The position numbers and the translations under genes were made by a program. DNA of 64,000 bases, from assembly GCF_030527965.1 (NCBI RefSeq), contig NZ_JAUMZU010000011.1:24253-88252 (forward strand). The letters are read 5' to 3'. How positions within the stretch are numbered: position 1 is the stretch's first letter; every line of letters starts with the position of its first letter. Below the pieces are notes generated by a model, which was not told the DNA's origin, did not search any database, and worked only from the letters and a program-made list of their open reading frames with translations. Below, piece after piece: positions 36,373 to 46,165 of this stretch. The stretch comes from Neisseria sp. GTDB taxonomy: Bacteria > Pseudomonadota > Gammaproteobacteria > Burkholderiales > Neisseriaceae.

Positions 36373-37194
36373 ATGTCATTGCAAAATATTATTGAAACCG
36401 CATTTGAAAACCGCGCCGAGATTACGCCCGCTTCCGTTACGCCGGAAGTCAAAGAGGCGGTTGAGGAAACCTTGCGTTCGCTGGACTCCGGTGCGCTGCG
36501 TGTGGCGGAGCGTTTGGGCGTCGGCCAATGGAAAGTAAACGAATGGGCGAAAAAAGCCGTATTGTTGTCGTTCCGCATACAGGACAATGACGTGCTGAAC
36601 GACGGTGTAAACAAATATTTTGATAAAGTGCCGACTAAGTTTTCCGATTGGAGTGAAGAAGAATTCCGAACCGCCGGTTTTCGTGTGGTGCCCGGTGCGG
36701 TTGCCCGCCGCGGCAGTTTTGTGGCTAAAAACGTGGTGCTGATGCCTTCTTATGTGAACATCGGCGCGTATGTAGACGAAGGTGCGATGGTGGATACTTG
36801 GGCGACGGTCGGTTCGTGTGCGCAAATCGGTAAAAACGTGCACCTGAGCGGCGGCGTGGGCATCGGCGGCGTGTTGGAGCCTTTGCAGGCCAGCCCGACC
36901 ATCATTGAAGACAATTGCTTCATCGGCGCGCGTTCTGAAATTGTGGAAGGGGTGATTGTAGAGGAAGGCAGCGTGATTTCGATGGGCGTGTATATCGGCC
37001 AATCCACTAAAATCTATGATCGTGAAACCGGAGAAATCCATTACGGCCGCGTGCCTGCCGGCTCGGTGGTGGTTTCCGGCAATCTGCCTTCTGCCGATGG
37101 TAAATACAGCCTCTATTGCGCGGTTATTGTGAAGAAAGTGGATGCGAAAACCCGTGCGAAAACCAGCGTGAATGAATTGCTGCGCGGCGTTTAA
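36373..37194 (+). CDS. dapD: 2,3,4,5-tetrahydropyridine-2,6-dicarboxylate N-succinyltransferase
   Basis: Succinyl-CoA-dependent step of lysine/diaminopimelate synthesis. The product is 273 residues. An N-terminal helical part precedes a left-handed beta-helix of hexapeptide repeats ([40 protein letters not shown]) and the C-terminal segment [20 protein letters not shown]. The start ATG follows ACAGGATAGATC. It has its own transcript, ending at a DUS terminator. Confidence 0.97.
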   Translation: MSLQNIIETAFENRAEITPASVTPEVKEAVEETLRSLDSGALRVAERLGVGQWKVNEWAKKAVLLSFRIQDNDVLNDGVNKYFDKVPTKFSDWSEEEFRTAGFRVVPGAVARRGSFVAKNVVLMPSYVNIGAYVDEGAMVDTWATVGSCAQIGKNVHLSGGVGIGGVLEPLQASPTIIEDNCFIGARSEIVEGVIVEEGSVISMGVYIGQSTKIYDRETGEIHYGRVPAGSVVVSGNLPSADGKYSLYCAVIVKKVDAKTRAKTSVNELLRGV

Positions 37195-37234
37195 GGTTCG
37201 GGCCCGCTATACGCTATATAAGCGTTCATTGATG

Positions 37235-37268
37235 AATGCCTGTTTGAAAACTTTTTCAGACAGGCATT
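37235..37268. terminator. DUS terminator after dapD
   Basis: 16-base arms AATGCCTGTTTGAAAA and TTTTCAGACAGGCATT (one mismatch) around a two-base loop, then TTCC. Confidence 0.75.
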
Positions 37269-37456
37269 TTCCGTTTGGGTGGCAATCGGTTGGCTGTTTA
37301 TAGGCATTTAAACGCAGCATAAGATAGCAAGCTCTTTCGGAAAGTGCGGTAGCTTGATAATACGTTGGTTAAAACAGAGGATATGTGGGGGCCCTCGTTT
37401 TATGTAAACACTATATCTGGTAACGAGTATGCTCATGCCCAAGATTTTGTTGAAAG

Positions 37457-37609
37457 TCATTGTTTTATCCCTGATTTTCCGCCGTCAATTTTCTTAGGCT
37501 GAGCGATGTATGCTTCGACTACTTGGCTGGCGTATTGGCGCCGTGCCAAGTAGTCTATTGCTTTTGCTCGGTTTTCAGTGAGGGTGCCATGCAAAGAAAT
37601 CACGCACCG
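37457..37609 (-). pseudogene. Possible remnant of an unrecognised coding sequence
   Basis: The dapD-hydrolase gap contains a minus-strand frame of 50 codons with protein-like composition (TENRAKAIDYLARRQYASQV, then VEAYIAQPKKIDGG). It has no ATG or ribosome site; it is open from a stop codon at 37610-37612. It contains the inverted repeat GACTACTTGGC/GCCAAGTAGTC (37517-37527, 37545-37555). A second short frame starts by an ATGA overlap at its end. I do not recognise the protein; it may be a decayed acquired gene. The remaining gap (37269-37456) shows nothing. Confidence 0.3.
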
Positions 37610-37624
37610 CTATGAAGATTGATT

Positions 37625-38404
37625 TTACTGACCACGGTTGGTTATCAGTTTATCCAGCGTGGCGGGGCCGTATTCCCGATTGATGTTGTAATGCCCGACA
37701 TTGGGGACGATTTCCAGACTGGCGGAAAAGCCTTCATTGCGGTAGCGCCGGTAGGCTTGTTTCGCTGCATCAAGTGCGTCGAAACCCGGATCGGCTTCTT
37801 CTTGCCCGTCGGTGTCTTTCTCACCGATCAGCCATTTGAGGACGAAATTTTGTTTCAGTTGACTAGAAGGCTTCAGGCCGAAAGAGGTGTCGTTGCTGAA
37901 ACCGCCGCCGCCGATGAGCAAAGCGCCGCCGCCTTGAAACAGATTGCTATGGTCGGTTAACAGATTGTAGCTGATGGTTTCGGCACCGCCGGAATAGCCG
38001 ACCAGCCAGATGCGGCTTTTGTCAATGGGATAGCGGCGGTAAACTTCTTGCAAGAGCTCGCTCAGATAGGTTGGGCTGCTTTCTTTTTTCCACCAAGTAA
38101 GGCTTCCTCGATCAGGCGTTTTGGGTGCGATCATCAGCAGATTGTGTTTTCGGGCGATGTCGGCGTAGGCTTGCAGCGTTTTGCTTTGGGCGTCGTCAAA
38201 TTCATCGGCACCGTCGCCATGCAGATAAACCAGCAACCCGTAGGGTGCAGAGTCTTCTTCAAGATGGTCGCCGTAAATTCGGTAGCTGCTGGTTTGGCCG
38301 GAAGGGCCGGTAAAGGAAATGGTGGTGTTGTCTTCAGGCAGTTCGCTGGCAAAGGCGGCAGTAAGCGCGAACAGGCTAATGAATAAAATCAGAATACGTT
38401 TCAT
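37625..38404 (-). CDS. Secreted alpha/beta hydrolase
   Basis: A 259-residue protein with a signal peptide (residues 1-19, cleavage near AAFAS). The alpha/beta-hydrolase core follows: oxyanion region LLVYLHGDGADEF, nucleophile Ser in GYSGG, a late Asp/Glu region and the catalytic His in VGHYN near the C-terminus. It resembles esterase D / polyhydroxybutyrate-depolymerase-like hydrolases; the substrate is unknown. The start at 38404 has AGAGGAAC upstream and is preferred to 38419. Confidence 0.8.
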   Translation of the reverse strand: MKRILILFISLFALTAAFASELPEDNTTISFTGPSGQTSSYRIYGDHLEEDSAPYGLLVYLHGDGADEFDDAQSKTLQAYADIARKHNLLMIAPKTPDRGSLTWWKKESSPTYLSELLQEVYRRYPIDKSRIWLVGYSGGAETISYNLLTDHSNLFQGGGALLIGGGGFSNDTSFGLKPSSQLKQNFVLKWLIGEKDTDGQEEADPGFDALDAAKQAYRRYRNEGFSASLEIVPNVGHYNINREYGPATLDKLITNRGQ

Positions 38405-38593
38405 GGGTTCCTCTCTCATTATCGTTGTAATATGACATCAGACTTAAACGTTGGTTTGAAAGTTCCTCGTTTGTTTGTCGGCGAAGGCGTATTCGTGAGA
38501 CTTAAATGCCTGTCTGAAAACTGTTTTCAGACAAATAGACCGTTTCCCGATACAATTAGGCTGTCTGAAAAATAAACCAAGAGCAATATCATT

Positions 38594-40063
38594 ATGCACA
38601 CATTTGAATTAAGCGAAGCGGCGTTTGCCGCGTTGCCGGAAGCGTTTTATGCGCGGGTGGCAACCGAGCCTTTGAGCGAACCTTATTGGGTGGCGCAGAA
38701 TCAGGCGCTGGCAAAGGAAATGGCCTTGCCAGACGACTTTTTTGATGCGCCGGAAACGCTGGCCATGTTGTCGGGCAGTGCGCGGCATTATCGCCCCGAG
38801 CCTTTGGCCGGGGTGTATAGCGGGCATCAGTTTGGCGTTTATGTGCCGCAGCTGGGTGATGGCCGTGCGGTATTGCTGGGTGAAAGCCGCGATGCGGCGG
38901 GCCGTGCTTGGGAGTGGCAGCTGAAGGGAGCGGGTAAAACGCCGTTTTCCCGCTTCGCCGACGGTCGTGCGGTGCTGCGCTCTACGATTCGGGAATATTT
39001 GTGCTCGGAAGCCATGCACGGTTTGGGCATTCCGACTACGCGCGCATTAGCCATAGCGGGCAGCAGTGATGCGGTATATCGCGAGGAGAAAGAAACGGCA
39101 GCCGTTCTGACTCGCGCAGCAGAGAGCTTTATCCGGTTCGGCCATTTCGAATATTTTTACCATAAGGGCTTGCATGAATATGTGAAGCCGTTGGCCGATT
39201 TTCTGATTGAGCGTTATTATCCGGAGTGCGCACAAGCTGATAAACCTTACGTTGCCCTGTTGGATGCAATCGCCGCGCGTACGGCGGATTTGGTGGCGGC
39301 TTGGCAGTCGGTCGGGTTTTGTCATGGCGTGCTCAATACCGATAATATGTCGGCACTGGGTTTGACCATCGATTACGGCCCGTTCGGTTTTCTTGATGCG
39401 TACGACCGCCGACATGTGTGCAACCATTCGGATACGGGTGGCCGTTATGCGTATAACGAGCAGCCTTATGTGGTTCATTGGAACTTGTCGCGGCTGGCTT
39501 CCTGTTTGCAGATTTTGTGCGATGAAGCGGATTTGATAGCGGTGTTGGAGGCATTCCCAGAACGTTATCAGAATGCCTATCTGAAAAGAATGCGTGCCAA
39601 ACTGGGCTTCTTGGAGGATAGGCCGGAAGATGCGGAGCTGGTGGCCGATATGTTTGACGTGTTGCAAAGCCGGAAAGTGGATTTTACTTTGTTTTTCCGT
39701 TGCTTAAGCGGCGTTAGCAATGTTCACGGCGAACCGTTACCGCCGAAACTAGTCGATTTGTTCGGTTCGAATGATATTCAGCCGTTTATGTTGTGGATTG
39801 GACGTTACCGTACCCGTTTGCGTTCGGAAAACAGCCATCCTTTAGAGCGCGCGGCTCGGATGGATGCGGTTAACCCGCTGTATATCCTGCGTAATTATCT
39901 GGCGGAGCAGGCCATCGAATTGGCCAAGCAGGGTGATTTTCGCGAGATTGAACGTTTGCGCCGCTGCTTGGCCAATCCCTTTGAGGAGCAGCAGGCGTTT
40001 GCCGACTTCGCCGAACCTGCGCCCGAGTGGGCGGCAGGCATTTGCGTGAGCTGTTCGAGTTAG
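38594..40063 (+). CDS. selO: Protein adenylyltransferase SelO (YdiU)
   Basis: Pseudokinase-fold enzyme that transfers AMP to Ser/Thr/Tyr of proteins, linked to redox stress in E. coli and mitochondria. The product is 489 residues. Family blocks: YSGHQFGVYVPQLGDGRAVL, QLKGAGKTPFSRFADGRAVL, the nucleotide/metal region GFCHGVLNTDNMSALGLTID and DYGPFGFLDAYD. The C-terminus ends CVSCSS, with cysteine at the place where some SelO proteins carry selenocysteine. Upstream is a degenerate DUS pair (about 38506-38531). Confidence 0.95.
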   Translation: MHTFELSEAAFAALPEAFYARVATEPLSEPYWVAQNQALAKEMALPDDFFDAPETLAMLSGSARHYRPEPLAGVYSGHQFGVYVPQLGDGRAVLLGESRDAAGRAWEWQLKGAGKTPFSRFADGRAVLRSTIREYLCSEAMHGLGIPTTRALAIAGSSDAVYREEKETAAVLTRAAESFIRFGHFEYFYHKGLHEYVKPLADFLIERYYPECAQADKPYVALLDAIAARTADLVAAWQSVGFCHGVLNTDNMSALGLTIDYGPFGFLDAYDRRHVCNHSDTGGRYAYNEQPYVVHWNLSRLASCLQILCDEADLIAVLEAFPERYQNAYLKRMRAKLGFLEDRPEDAELVADMFDVLQSRKVDFTLFFRCLSGVSNVHGEPLPPKLVDLFGSNDIQPFMLWIGRYRTRLRSENSHPLERAARMDAVNPLYILRNYLAEQAIELAKQGDFREIERLRRCLANPFEEQQAFADFAEPAPEWAAGICVSCSS

Positions 40064-40103
40064 TTTTCAGACAGGCTTTGTCAAAGCAATGCCTGTCTGA
40101 AAA
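40064..40103. repeat. Outward-facing DUS pair between selO and the AEC transporter gene
   Basis: Arms TTTTCAGACAGGC and GCCTGTCTGAAAA around a 14-base loop, starting immediately after the selO stop codon. Confidence 0.72.
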
Positions 40104-40137
40104 TCAAATAACTTCATGTTTCCTGATATCTGATGTC

Positions 40138-41094
40138 ATGATTGATATTCTGAATGCTTTGTGGTTTGCGCTTGGCGTAACGCTGCCGAATTTTTTGCTG
40201 CTCGTGTTCGGTTGGTATTTGCGCCGCAGCGGGCAGATTGACGTTTATTTCTGCACGCAGGCGTCGAATTTGGTGTATCGCTACGGGCTGCCGCTGGTGT
40301 TGTTTGTGAGCCTGACGGAAAATCAAATCCATTATGAATCGCAATTAATGCTGGTGGCCGCGGGGCTGATATTGACGCTGCTGCTTTATCTGGCGGCAGA
40401 GCTGTATGTGTGGCAATTTGTGCCCGACAAACGAGATAAAGGCGTTTTTGTGCAAGGTGTGTTTCGCAGCAATCTCGGCATTGTGGGTATGGCCTTTGTA
40501 TCGAATGCTTACGGCAGAGAAGGCGTGGCCGCCGGTGCTGTGTTTACCGGCGTGGTTACGATTTTGTATAACATACTGGCCGTGATTACGCTCAGCCGCT
40601 CGGCCGGCAGCACGCCGGGGCAGCGTTTGAAAGATACCGGCTGGAAAATCATAACCAATCCTTTGATTGGGGCGATTGTCGCGGCGATGCTATTGCAATG
40701 GCTGCATTTGCCGGTGCCGAAAGTGTTGCTGCATACCGGTGGTTATTTGGCCGACATCGCGTTGCCGTTGGCGCTGATTTGTGCCGGTGCCACGTTTGAC
40801 ATCCGATCGTTGTTCGATGCTTCGGGCATTTCGATGCAGGCCAGCATCGGGCGCTTGGTGGTTGCGCCTGCTGCCGCAGTTTTGATTGGCCTGGCTTTCG
40901 GATTCAAAGGCATACCAATGGGCGTGCTGTTTCTGATGACCGCCACGCCGGTTGCTGCCGCAAGCTATGTTATGGCCAAATCGATGGGAGGCAACGATGT
41001 GGCGGCCGCCAATATTATGGGCATCACGATTTTCGGTGCCATATTTTCGGCAGTTATCGGTATGGTCGGTTTGCGGTCAGTCGGATTGATGTGA
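40138..41094 (+). CDS. AEC-family auxin-efflux-like transporter
   Basis: A 318-residue inner-membrane permease with ten hydrophobic segments in a 5+5 arrangement. The family pattern shows in FRSNLGIVGMAFVSNAYG (N-terminal half end) and TATPVAAASYVMAKSMGG (C-terminal half), the PIN/AEC crossover regions. Bacterial members export or import carboxylates; the substrate here is unknown. The frame extends upstream into selO, but the ATG at 40138 starts the first membrane helix (MIDILNALWFALG). Confidence 0.85.
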   Translation: MIDILNALWFALGVTLPNFLLLVFGWYLRRSGQIDVYFCTQASNLVYRYGLPLVLFVSLTENQIHYESQLMLVAAGLILTLLLYLAAELYVWQFVPDKRDKGVFVQGVFRSNLGIVGMAFVSNAYGREGVAAGAVFTGVVTILYNILAVITLSRSAGSTPGQRLKDTGWKIITNPLIGAIVAAMLLQWLHLPVPKVLLHTGGYLADIALPLALICAGATFDIRSLFDASGISMQASIGRLVVAPAAAVLIGLAFGFKGIPMGVLFLMTATPVAAASYVMAKSMGGNDVAAANIMGITIFGAIFSAVIGMVGLRSVGLM

Positions 41095-41105
41095 ATGTAT
41101 TTTTT

Positions 41106-41152
41106 AAATCAATAATGCCTGTCTGAATGTTTCAGACAGGCATTATTGATTT
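41106..41152. terminator. Extended DUS inverted repeat between AEC gene and engB
   Basis: 22-base perfect arms AAATCAATAATGCCTGTCTG... around a three-base loop, between convergent genes. Ten bases of symmetry lie outside the uptake 12-mer. Confidence 0.88.
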
Positions 41153-41161
41153 GTTAAAACT

Positions 41162-41812
41162 TTAAGGATTGGGTTGGTCGGCATCCGACAATTTTGTGGT
41201 GTGGGTTTCGTCGCTCAGTCGGCGGAACCAGTGTTCGACGGTGGCGTTTACTTCTTCCATCCCGTATTTTTTCAAGCTGGAGAAAAGCTGCACGCTGACC
41301 TCTTGACGCGCCATAAACGGCTTTAACGATTTTTTGACAGAAGACAAGGTTTTAATCTGGTCATTCTTAGATAATTTATCCGCCTTCGATAATAAAATGT
41401 GTACCGGTTTTTTTGTTTTCTCAAAAAAATCAAGCATCTGAATGTCTATCGGCTTGAGTGGATGGCGGCAATCCATAATCAGCACCAAACCGATTAACTC
41501 TTGGCGCGTTTGCAGATAGTTGCCTAAAAGTTGCACCCAATGTTTGCGCACCGCTTCCGGCACTTCGGCATAGCCGTAGCCGGGCAAATCAACCATAAAA
41601 TTGCCGTCGGCAAGCTCGAAAAAATTGATGTGTTGCGTGCGGCCCGGGGTTTTGGAAACATAGGCCAGGCGTACATGATTGCACAGAGTATTGATGGCGC
41701 TCGACTTGCCTGCGTTGCTTCTCCCGACGAAGGCGATTTCGGCGGGTGTATCGGGCAAATCTTTTAAGTGGTTTACGGTGGTAAAGAATTTCGCGTTTTG
41801 AAATAAATTCAT
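41162..41812 (-). CDS. engB: Ribosome-biogenesis GTPase EngB/YsxC
   Basis: Essential GTPase in large-subunit assembly. The product is 216 residues. G motifs are complete: G1 GRSNAGKSS (about 31-39), G2 region [10 protein letters not shown]3 DLPGYGYA, G4 LSKADK and G5 FSSLKKYG. It is divergent from the cytochrome c4 gene, an order I recall from other Neisseria. Confidence 0.96.
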   Translation of the reverse strand: MNLFQNAKFFTTVNHLKDLPDTPAEIAFVGRSNAGKSSAINTLCNHVRLAYVSKTPGRTQHINFFELADGNFMVDLPGYGYAEVPEAVRKHWVQLLGNYLQTRQELIGLVLIMDCRHPLKPIDIQMLDFFEKTKKPVHILLSKADKLSKNDQIKTLSSVKKSLKPFMARQEVSVQLFSSLKKYGMEEVNATVEHWFRRLSDETHTTKLSDADQPNP

Positions 41813-41959
41813 AGTTATGGAAAAATACTGTAAATTTGGTATAGAATACCATATTTACAGATTTATCGGTTTAGCTGGGCGCATAATTAAAGCTTGGCGG
41901 GTATTATATTAGAATAAAAGGGTATTGCGCATTTGCAATGCTGTAATCAGGAGCACTCC

Positions 41960-42589
41960 ATGAAACGTATTACTGTATTGGCTTTGTCAATATTGGCATG
42001 CGCGGCTTTTGCTGCGCCTCAAGCCGATATAGCCAAAGGTAAAGAAGTGGCCGCCACGTTATGCGTGGCCTGTCATGCGGCCGACGGTAACAGCGGCATC
42101 GCCACTTACCCGCGCTTGGCAGCGCAGTTTCCCAAATACATTGAAAAAAACGTACACGAGATTAAAGACGGCAAACGTGCTTGGGGTAATGCAGAACAGA
42201 TGAAAGTAGCGCCGGGCATTGCCACTTTGACCGACCAGCAAATTCGCGATGTGGCCGCTTTCTACAGTACGCAGTATCCGAAAGCGGGTGAAGTGAATCC
42301 GAATGAGAACCCCGAGCTTGGCGCCAAAATTTTCCGCGGCGGTATCGCAGAGAAAGGCGTGCCGGCGTGTATGTCGTGCCACGGGCCCAACGGAGCGGGT
42401 ATGCCTGCTGGCGGTACGGCTATTTTGGCTTTCCCGCGCATTGGCGGACAACATAAGGACTATGTGGTTACTCAGTTGAAAGCTTATCAGAGCGGGCAGC
42501 GTAAGCACGCGATGATGGAAGAAATTGCCAAACGTTTGTCGGCGGAAGAAATGAATGCTGTCGGTAACTTTGTGCAGGGCTTGCACTGA
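41960..42589 (+). CDS. Cytochrome c4, diheme
   Basis: Periplasmic electron carrier feeding cbb3 or similar oxidases. The 209-residue product has a Sec signal peptide (MKRITVLALSILACAAFAA) and two c-heme sites, CVACH (near residue 35) and CMSCH (near 140), each followed by the usual cytochrome c4 sequence (DGNSG...YPRLA; GPNGAGMPAGG...FPRIGGQ). Axial Met candidates are in MKVAPGIA and MMEEIAKRLS. The ATG at 41960 has AGGAG seven bases upstream. The heme-attachment genes ccsB and ccsA follow. Confidence 0.94.
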   Translation: MKRITVLALSILACAAFAAPQADIAKGKEVAATLCVACHAADGNSGIATYPRLAAQFPKYIEKNVHEIKDGKRAWGNAEQMKVAPGIATLTDQQIRDVAAFYSTQYPKAGEVNPNENPELGAKIFRGGIAEKGVPACMSCHGPNGAGMPAGGTAILAFPRIGGQHKDYVVTQLKAYQSGQRKHAMMEEIAKRLSAEEMNAVGNFVQGLH

Positions 42590-42807
42590 TTGGCAAAATG
42601 AATACAGGCTGGCTGCCTGCGCGGTTTCCGTGCAGGCAGCTTGTTTTGCATAAAATCCTATAAGGTGTAATCTGTGTATGTGCAGGCTTTCAGACAGGCA
42701 TTTCGGATTATCGGTTTTGATAGCAATGACAATAAAATAATTTAAATGATGAAATAGCGGATATAAGCCTGTCTGAAAACCGTTTTGCCGGAAATTTGAT
42801 AACAGAT

Positions 42808-44814
42808 ATGAATGTTTCTAAAAAAACACCACTGATACGCTGGCCGTGGTTTGCTTTTCTCAGTTCGATGCGCTTTGCTGTGGCGCTGTTGAGCGTTTTG
42901 GGGATTGCTTCCATTATCGGCACGGTGTTGCAGCAAAATCAGCAGGCAACCGATTATGTGGTGAAATTCGGGCCGTTCTGGTCGGAAATTTTCCGCTTTC
43001 TAGGTTTGTATGACGTTTATGCCTCAAGCTGGTTTGTGCTGATCATGCTGTTTTTGGTGTTGAGTACGGGGCTTTGCTTGTGGCGCAATATTCCGCCGTT
43101 TATGCGGGAGATGAAATCCTTTCGTTTGAAGGCTAAAGCGCAGTCGCTGGCGGCTATGCGGCATAGTGTCGAATTGGCGCACGGCCTAACGCCTGAAGTG
43201 GCGGCGCGTTATCTTGAAGTACAAGGGTTTGCCTATAAAATGGCGACGCGCGATGACGGTTCGATTATTGTTGCGGCTAAAAAAGGTTCGGCGAACAAAT
43301 GGGGTTATATTTGCGCGCATGCGGCTTTAATCGTTATCTGTTTGGGCGGCCTGATCGATAGTAATCTGCTTTTGAAATTGGGCGTGCTTACCGGCCGGGT
43401 GGTGCCGGACGAAACATCCGTCTTTGCCAAAGATTTCAAACCGGAAAGCGTGATGGGGCAGGGCAACCTTTCTTTCCGCGGTAATGTCAATATTACCGAA
43501 GGGCAAACGGCAGACGTTGTGTTTCTGAATGCCGACAAAGGCATGCTGGTGCAGGATTTGCCGTTTAGCGTAACCTTAAAAAAATTCCATATTGATTTTT
43601 ACAATACGGGCATGCCTAAAGATTTTGCCAGTGATCTGGTGGTGGTGGATAAAAAAACCGGTGCGCGGTCGGAGCATACCATTCGTGTGAATCATCCTCT
43701 GACGGTAGACGGCGTAACGGTTTATCAGGCCAGCTTTGCCGACGGCGGATCCGAGCTGAAATTCAAGGCTTGGGATTTGGCCAGCCCGTCCAAGCAATTT
43801 GTCCGGTTGGGCGCCAAATCGATGGCGGCGTTTCCTTTGAATCTGGCGGAGCAGAAATATCAGATTGAGTTTGGCCAGTTTACCGCAATGAATGTGGAAG
43901 ACATGAGCCAGCCCGCAGAAAAGAAAGATTTTCGCAGCAAATTGAATGATGTGCGTGCTGTGCAACAGGAAAAACGGTTTACGAATATCGGCCCTTCCGT
44001 TGTTTATCGCTTGCGCGACAGTGCAGGGCAGGCCTTGGAATATAAAAATTATATGTTGCCGATCGACCAAGGCGGCTCGTATTTCTTTATTACCGGTGCG
44101 CGTCAAGAATTGGATCAGCAATACCGGTGGCTGCGTATTCCAGCTGACGCACAAGGCAAAATGGACACTTTCATGACGCTGCGCGAGTTGATTAACGATG
44201 GCGGTGAACGTGGTAAAATTGTGGCGAGAGCGGCATTGTCAGCGCCGCAAGATGTGCGCGAGCAATTCGGTCGTGCAATTGAAAATACGTTGGAATTGTT
44301 TGCTCGCGGCGGTTTTCCTGCCATAGATGAATTTATTGTGAAAACATTTCCGGCGGATCAGCAAGCCAGAATGAAGGAATATTTTTATCAGATTGTATAC
44401 GGCGCGGTCAATGCTGGGCTTGAGCAGGGTATCGCCGATGGCAAGCTTGCTGATTGGGCTCCTGATGATGCGCGAACCCTTTTTATAGCGAACAGTTTGG
44501 AAGCTTACTCGGGATTGAAAGAATTTCCGGCACCGGTGTTGTTGCAGCTCGACGGCTTTAAAGAAATTCGCTCTTCCGGCTTGCAGATGACGCGTTCGCC
44601 CGGCGCATCGCTGGTGTATTTGGGTTCGGTGCTGTTGGTGCTGGGCACGATTTTTATGTTTTATATAAGAGAAAAACGCGCATGGCTGTTGTTCGACCAA
44701 GGCAAGATACGTTTTGCCATGTCTTCCAGCCGCAACGAGCGTGATTTAGAAAAAGAATTTCCTGAACACATCCGCCATTTGGAAGAATTGGCTAAGGATT
44801 TGAACCATGAATAA
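42808..44814 (+). CDS. ccsB: System II cytochrome c biogenesis protein CcsB/ResB
   Basis: Membrane half of the heme delivery/ligation complex. The product is 668 residues. Three N-terminal transmembrane segments (about 10-45, 70-95 and 160-180, with the ResB signature SSMRFAVALLSVLGIASIIG) precede a large periplasmic domain (about 190-600) and a last helix (about 608-630, SLVYLGSVLLVLGTIFMFY). The start chosen is ATG 42808; TTG 42796 is in frame. It overlaps ccsA by 8 bases, so the pair is coupled. Confidence 0.94.
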   Translation: MNVSKKTPLIRWPWFAFLSSMRFAVALLSVLGIASIIGTVLQQNQQATDYVVKFGPFWSEIFRFLGLYDVYASSWFVLIMLFLVLSTGLCLWRNIPPFMREMKSFRLKAKAQSLAAMRHSVELAHGLTPEVAARYLEVQGFAYKMATRDDGSIIVAAKKGSANKWGYICAHAALIVICLGGLIDSNLLLKLGVLTGRVVPDETSVFAKDFKPESVMGQGNLSFRGNVNITEGQTADVVFLNADKGMLVQDLPFSVTLKKFHIDFYNTGMPKDFASDLVVVDKKTGARSEHTIRVNHPLTVDGVTVYQASFADGGSELKFKAWDLASPSKQFVRLGAKSMAAFPLNLAEQKYQIEFGQFTAMNVEDMSQPAEKKDFRSKLNDVRAVQQEKRFTNIGPSVVYRLRDSAGQALEYKNYMLPIDQGGSYFFITGARQELDQQYRWLRIPADAQGKMDTFMTLRELINDGGERGKIVARAALSAPQDVREQFGRAIENTLELFARGGFPAIDEFIVKTFPADQQARMKEYFYQIVYGAVNAGLEQGIADGKLADWAPDDARTLFIANSLEAYSGLKEFPAPVLLQLDGFKEIRSSGLQMTRSPGASLVYLGSVLLVLGTIFMFYIREKRAWLLFDQGKIRFAMSSSRNERDLEKEFPEHIRHLEELAKDLNHE

Positions 44815-45991
44815 CGCTACCAAAGCGGCTAAGCTGCCGCATCATCCTTTACTGCAAGAGCGTTCGCTCTGGCGCGGCTTGAATATTACCGATTGGCTGT
44901 TTGCTTTTTTTATTGCCGTTGTGGCTGTTTTGACGCAGTTGAAGATGCCGCATCATATGGATGTATATGAAACATGTATTCTGTGGGGCAGCGCCGGCGC
45001 AACCGTTTTGTTGGGGTGGTTTTTTAAGCCGATACGTTGGTTTGTGCCGCTTACGGTAGCGCTTGCTTACGGATCGGTGTTGCTTTATGCAGGGAGTTTT
45101 GCCAATCATGACCGCTTCTTGCTGCGTTACTTTTTGAGCAGCCAGTCGGCTGTGATGTGGCAATGCGCCATGGTTTTTCTGGCTTGGTTTTGTTATCTGG
45201 CCGGTTTGTTGGTGGCTGCAAAACAGCAACGCGATACCAATACATTGCTTGGTATGGGCACGGCATTTGCGTGGGTTTCTGCTGTGGCGGGGTTTACCGG
45301 CCTGTTGGTGCGTTGGCATGAGAGCTATTTGTTGCGCCCGGATGCGGGCCATATACCGGTTTCCAATCTGTATGAAGTGTTTATTCTGTTTCTCGTGGTT
45401 ACCGTGCTGATGTATCTTTACTATGAGGCGAAATTTTCTTTGCAGCGAGTGGGCGGTTTTGTGTTAACGTTTATGGCAGGGGTTGTGTGTTTTATCCTTT
45501 GGTACAGCTTTGCGAGCAAAGCGTATCAGATTCAGCCGTTGATTCCGGCTTTGCAATCTTGGTGGATGAAAATCCATGTGCCGGCCAATTTTATCGGCTA
45601 CGGGGCTTTTTGTATGGCGGCTATGCTCGGCGTGGCGGAGTTGCTGGTGCTGCGTCGCAACGGTGTGCGTTGGCTGCCTGATGCGCAGACGCTGGAAGAG
45701 GCGATGTATAAAGCGGTTGCCGTGGGCTTTTTATTTTTTACCATCGCAACTATTCTTGGTGCTTTATGGGCGGCAGATGCTTGGGGCCGTTATTGGAGCT
45801 GGGATCCGAAAGAAACTTGGGCGTTTATCGTATGGCTGAATTATGCCGTATGGCTGCATTTGAGGCTGGTGGCCGGTTGGCGTGGAAAAGTGTTGGCTTG
45901 GTGGTCGGTTATCGGTTTGTTTATTACTGTTTTTGCTTTTTTGGGCGTCAATATGTTTTTGAGCGGCTTGCATTCTTACGGAACGCTTTGA
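44807..45991 (+). CDS. ccsA: System II cytochrome c synthase CcsA
   Basis: Heme-handling membrane protein that, with CcsB, attaches heme to CXXCH motifs in the periplasm. The product is 394 residues with about eight hydrophobic helices. The WWD-type heme-binding segment AWGRYWSWDPKETWAF lies near residue 330. Conserved histidines flank it (VRWHESYLLRPD upstream; LHLRLVAGWRGK downstream). The clients include the cytochrome c4 encoded just upstream. It ends at a DUS terminator. Confidence 0.95.
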   Translation: MNNATKAAKLPHHPLLQERSLWRGLNITDWLFAFFIAVVAVLTQLKMPHHMDVYETCILWGSAGATVLLGWFFKPIRWFVPLTVALAYGSVLLYAGSFANHDRFLLRYFLSSQSAVMWQCAMVFLAWFCYLAGLLVAAKQQRDTNTLLGMGTAFAWVSAVAGFTGLLVRWHESYLLRPDAGHIPVSNLYEVFILFLVVTVLMYLYYEAKFSLQRVGGFVLTFMAGVVCFILWYSFASKAYQIQPLIPALQSWWMKIHVPANFIGYGAFCMAAMLGVAELLVLRRNGVRWLPDAQTLEEAMYKAVAVGFLFFTIATILGALWAADAWGRYWSWDPKETWAFIVWLNYAVWLHLRLVAGWRGKVLAWWSVIGLFITVFAFLGVNMFLSGLHSYGTL

Positions 45992-46002
45992 AGCTGAAGA
46001 TT

Positions 46003-46038
46003 AAATGCCTGTCTGAAAAGCTTTTCAGACAGGCATTT
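46003..46038. terminator. DUS palindrome terminator after ccsA
   Basis: Perfect 18-base-arm palindrome AAATGCCTGTCTGAAAAG and complement, followed by TTCTTTTTT. Confidence 0.87.
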
Positions 46039-46165
46039 TCTTTTTTGCCTTATCTGAGGCAAACTGTTAAACTCACGTTTCCCAATCTACACTAAGGCAT
46101 TCACCACATTATGAAAGACGGAGAGCAGAAACGCTTGAATTCCCGCCTTGGTGTGTGCCCGCTTC

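Noticed and set aside
38569..38580. AGGCTGTCTGAA upstream of selO as another foreign DUS dialect
   Set aside because: It is one base away from several dialects and from the resident core, with no inverted partner, so it is most simply a mutated resident copy.
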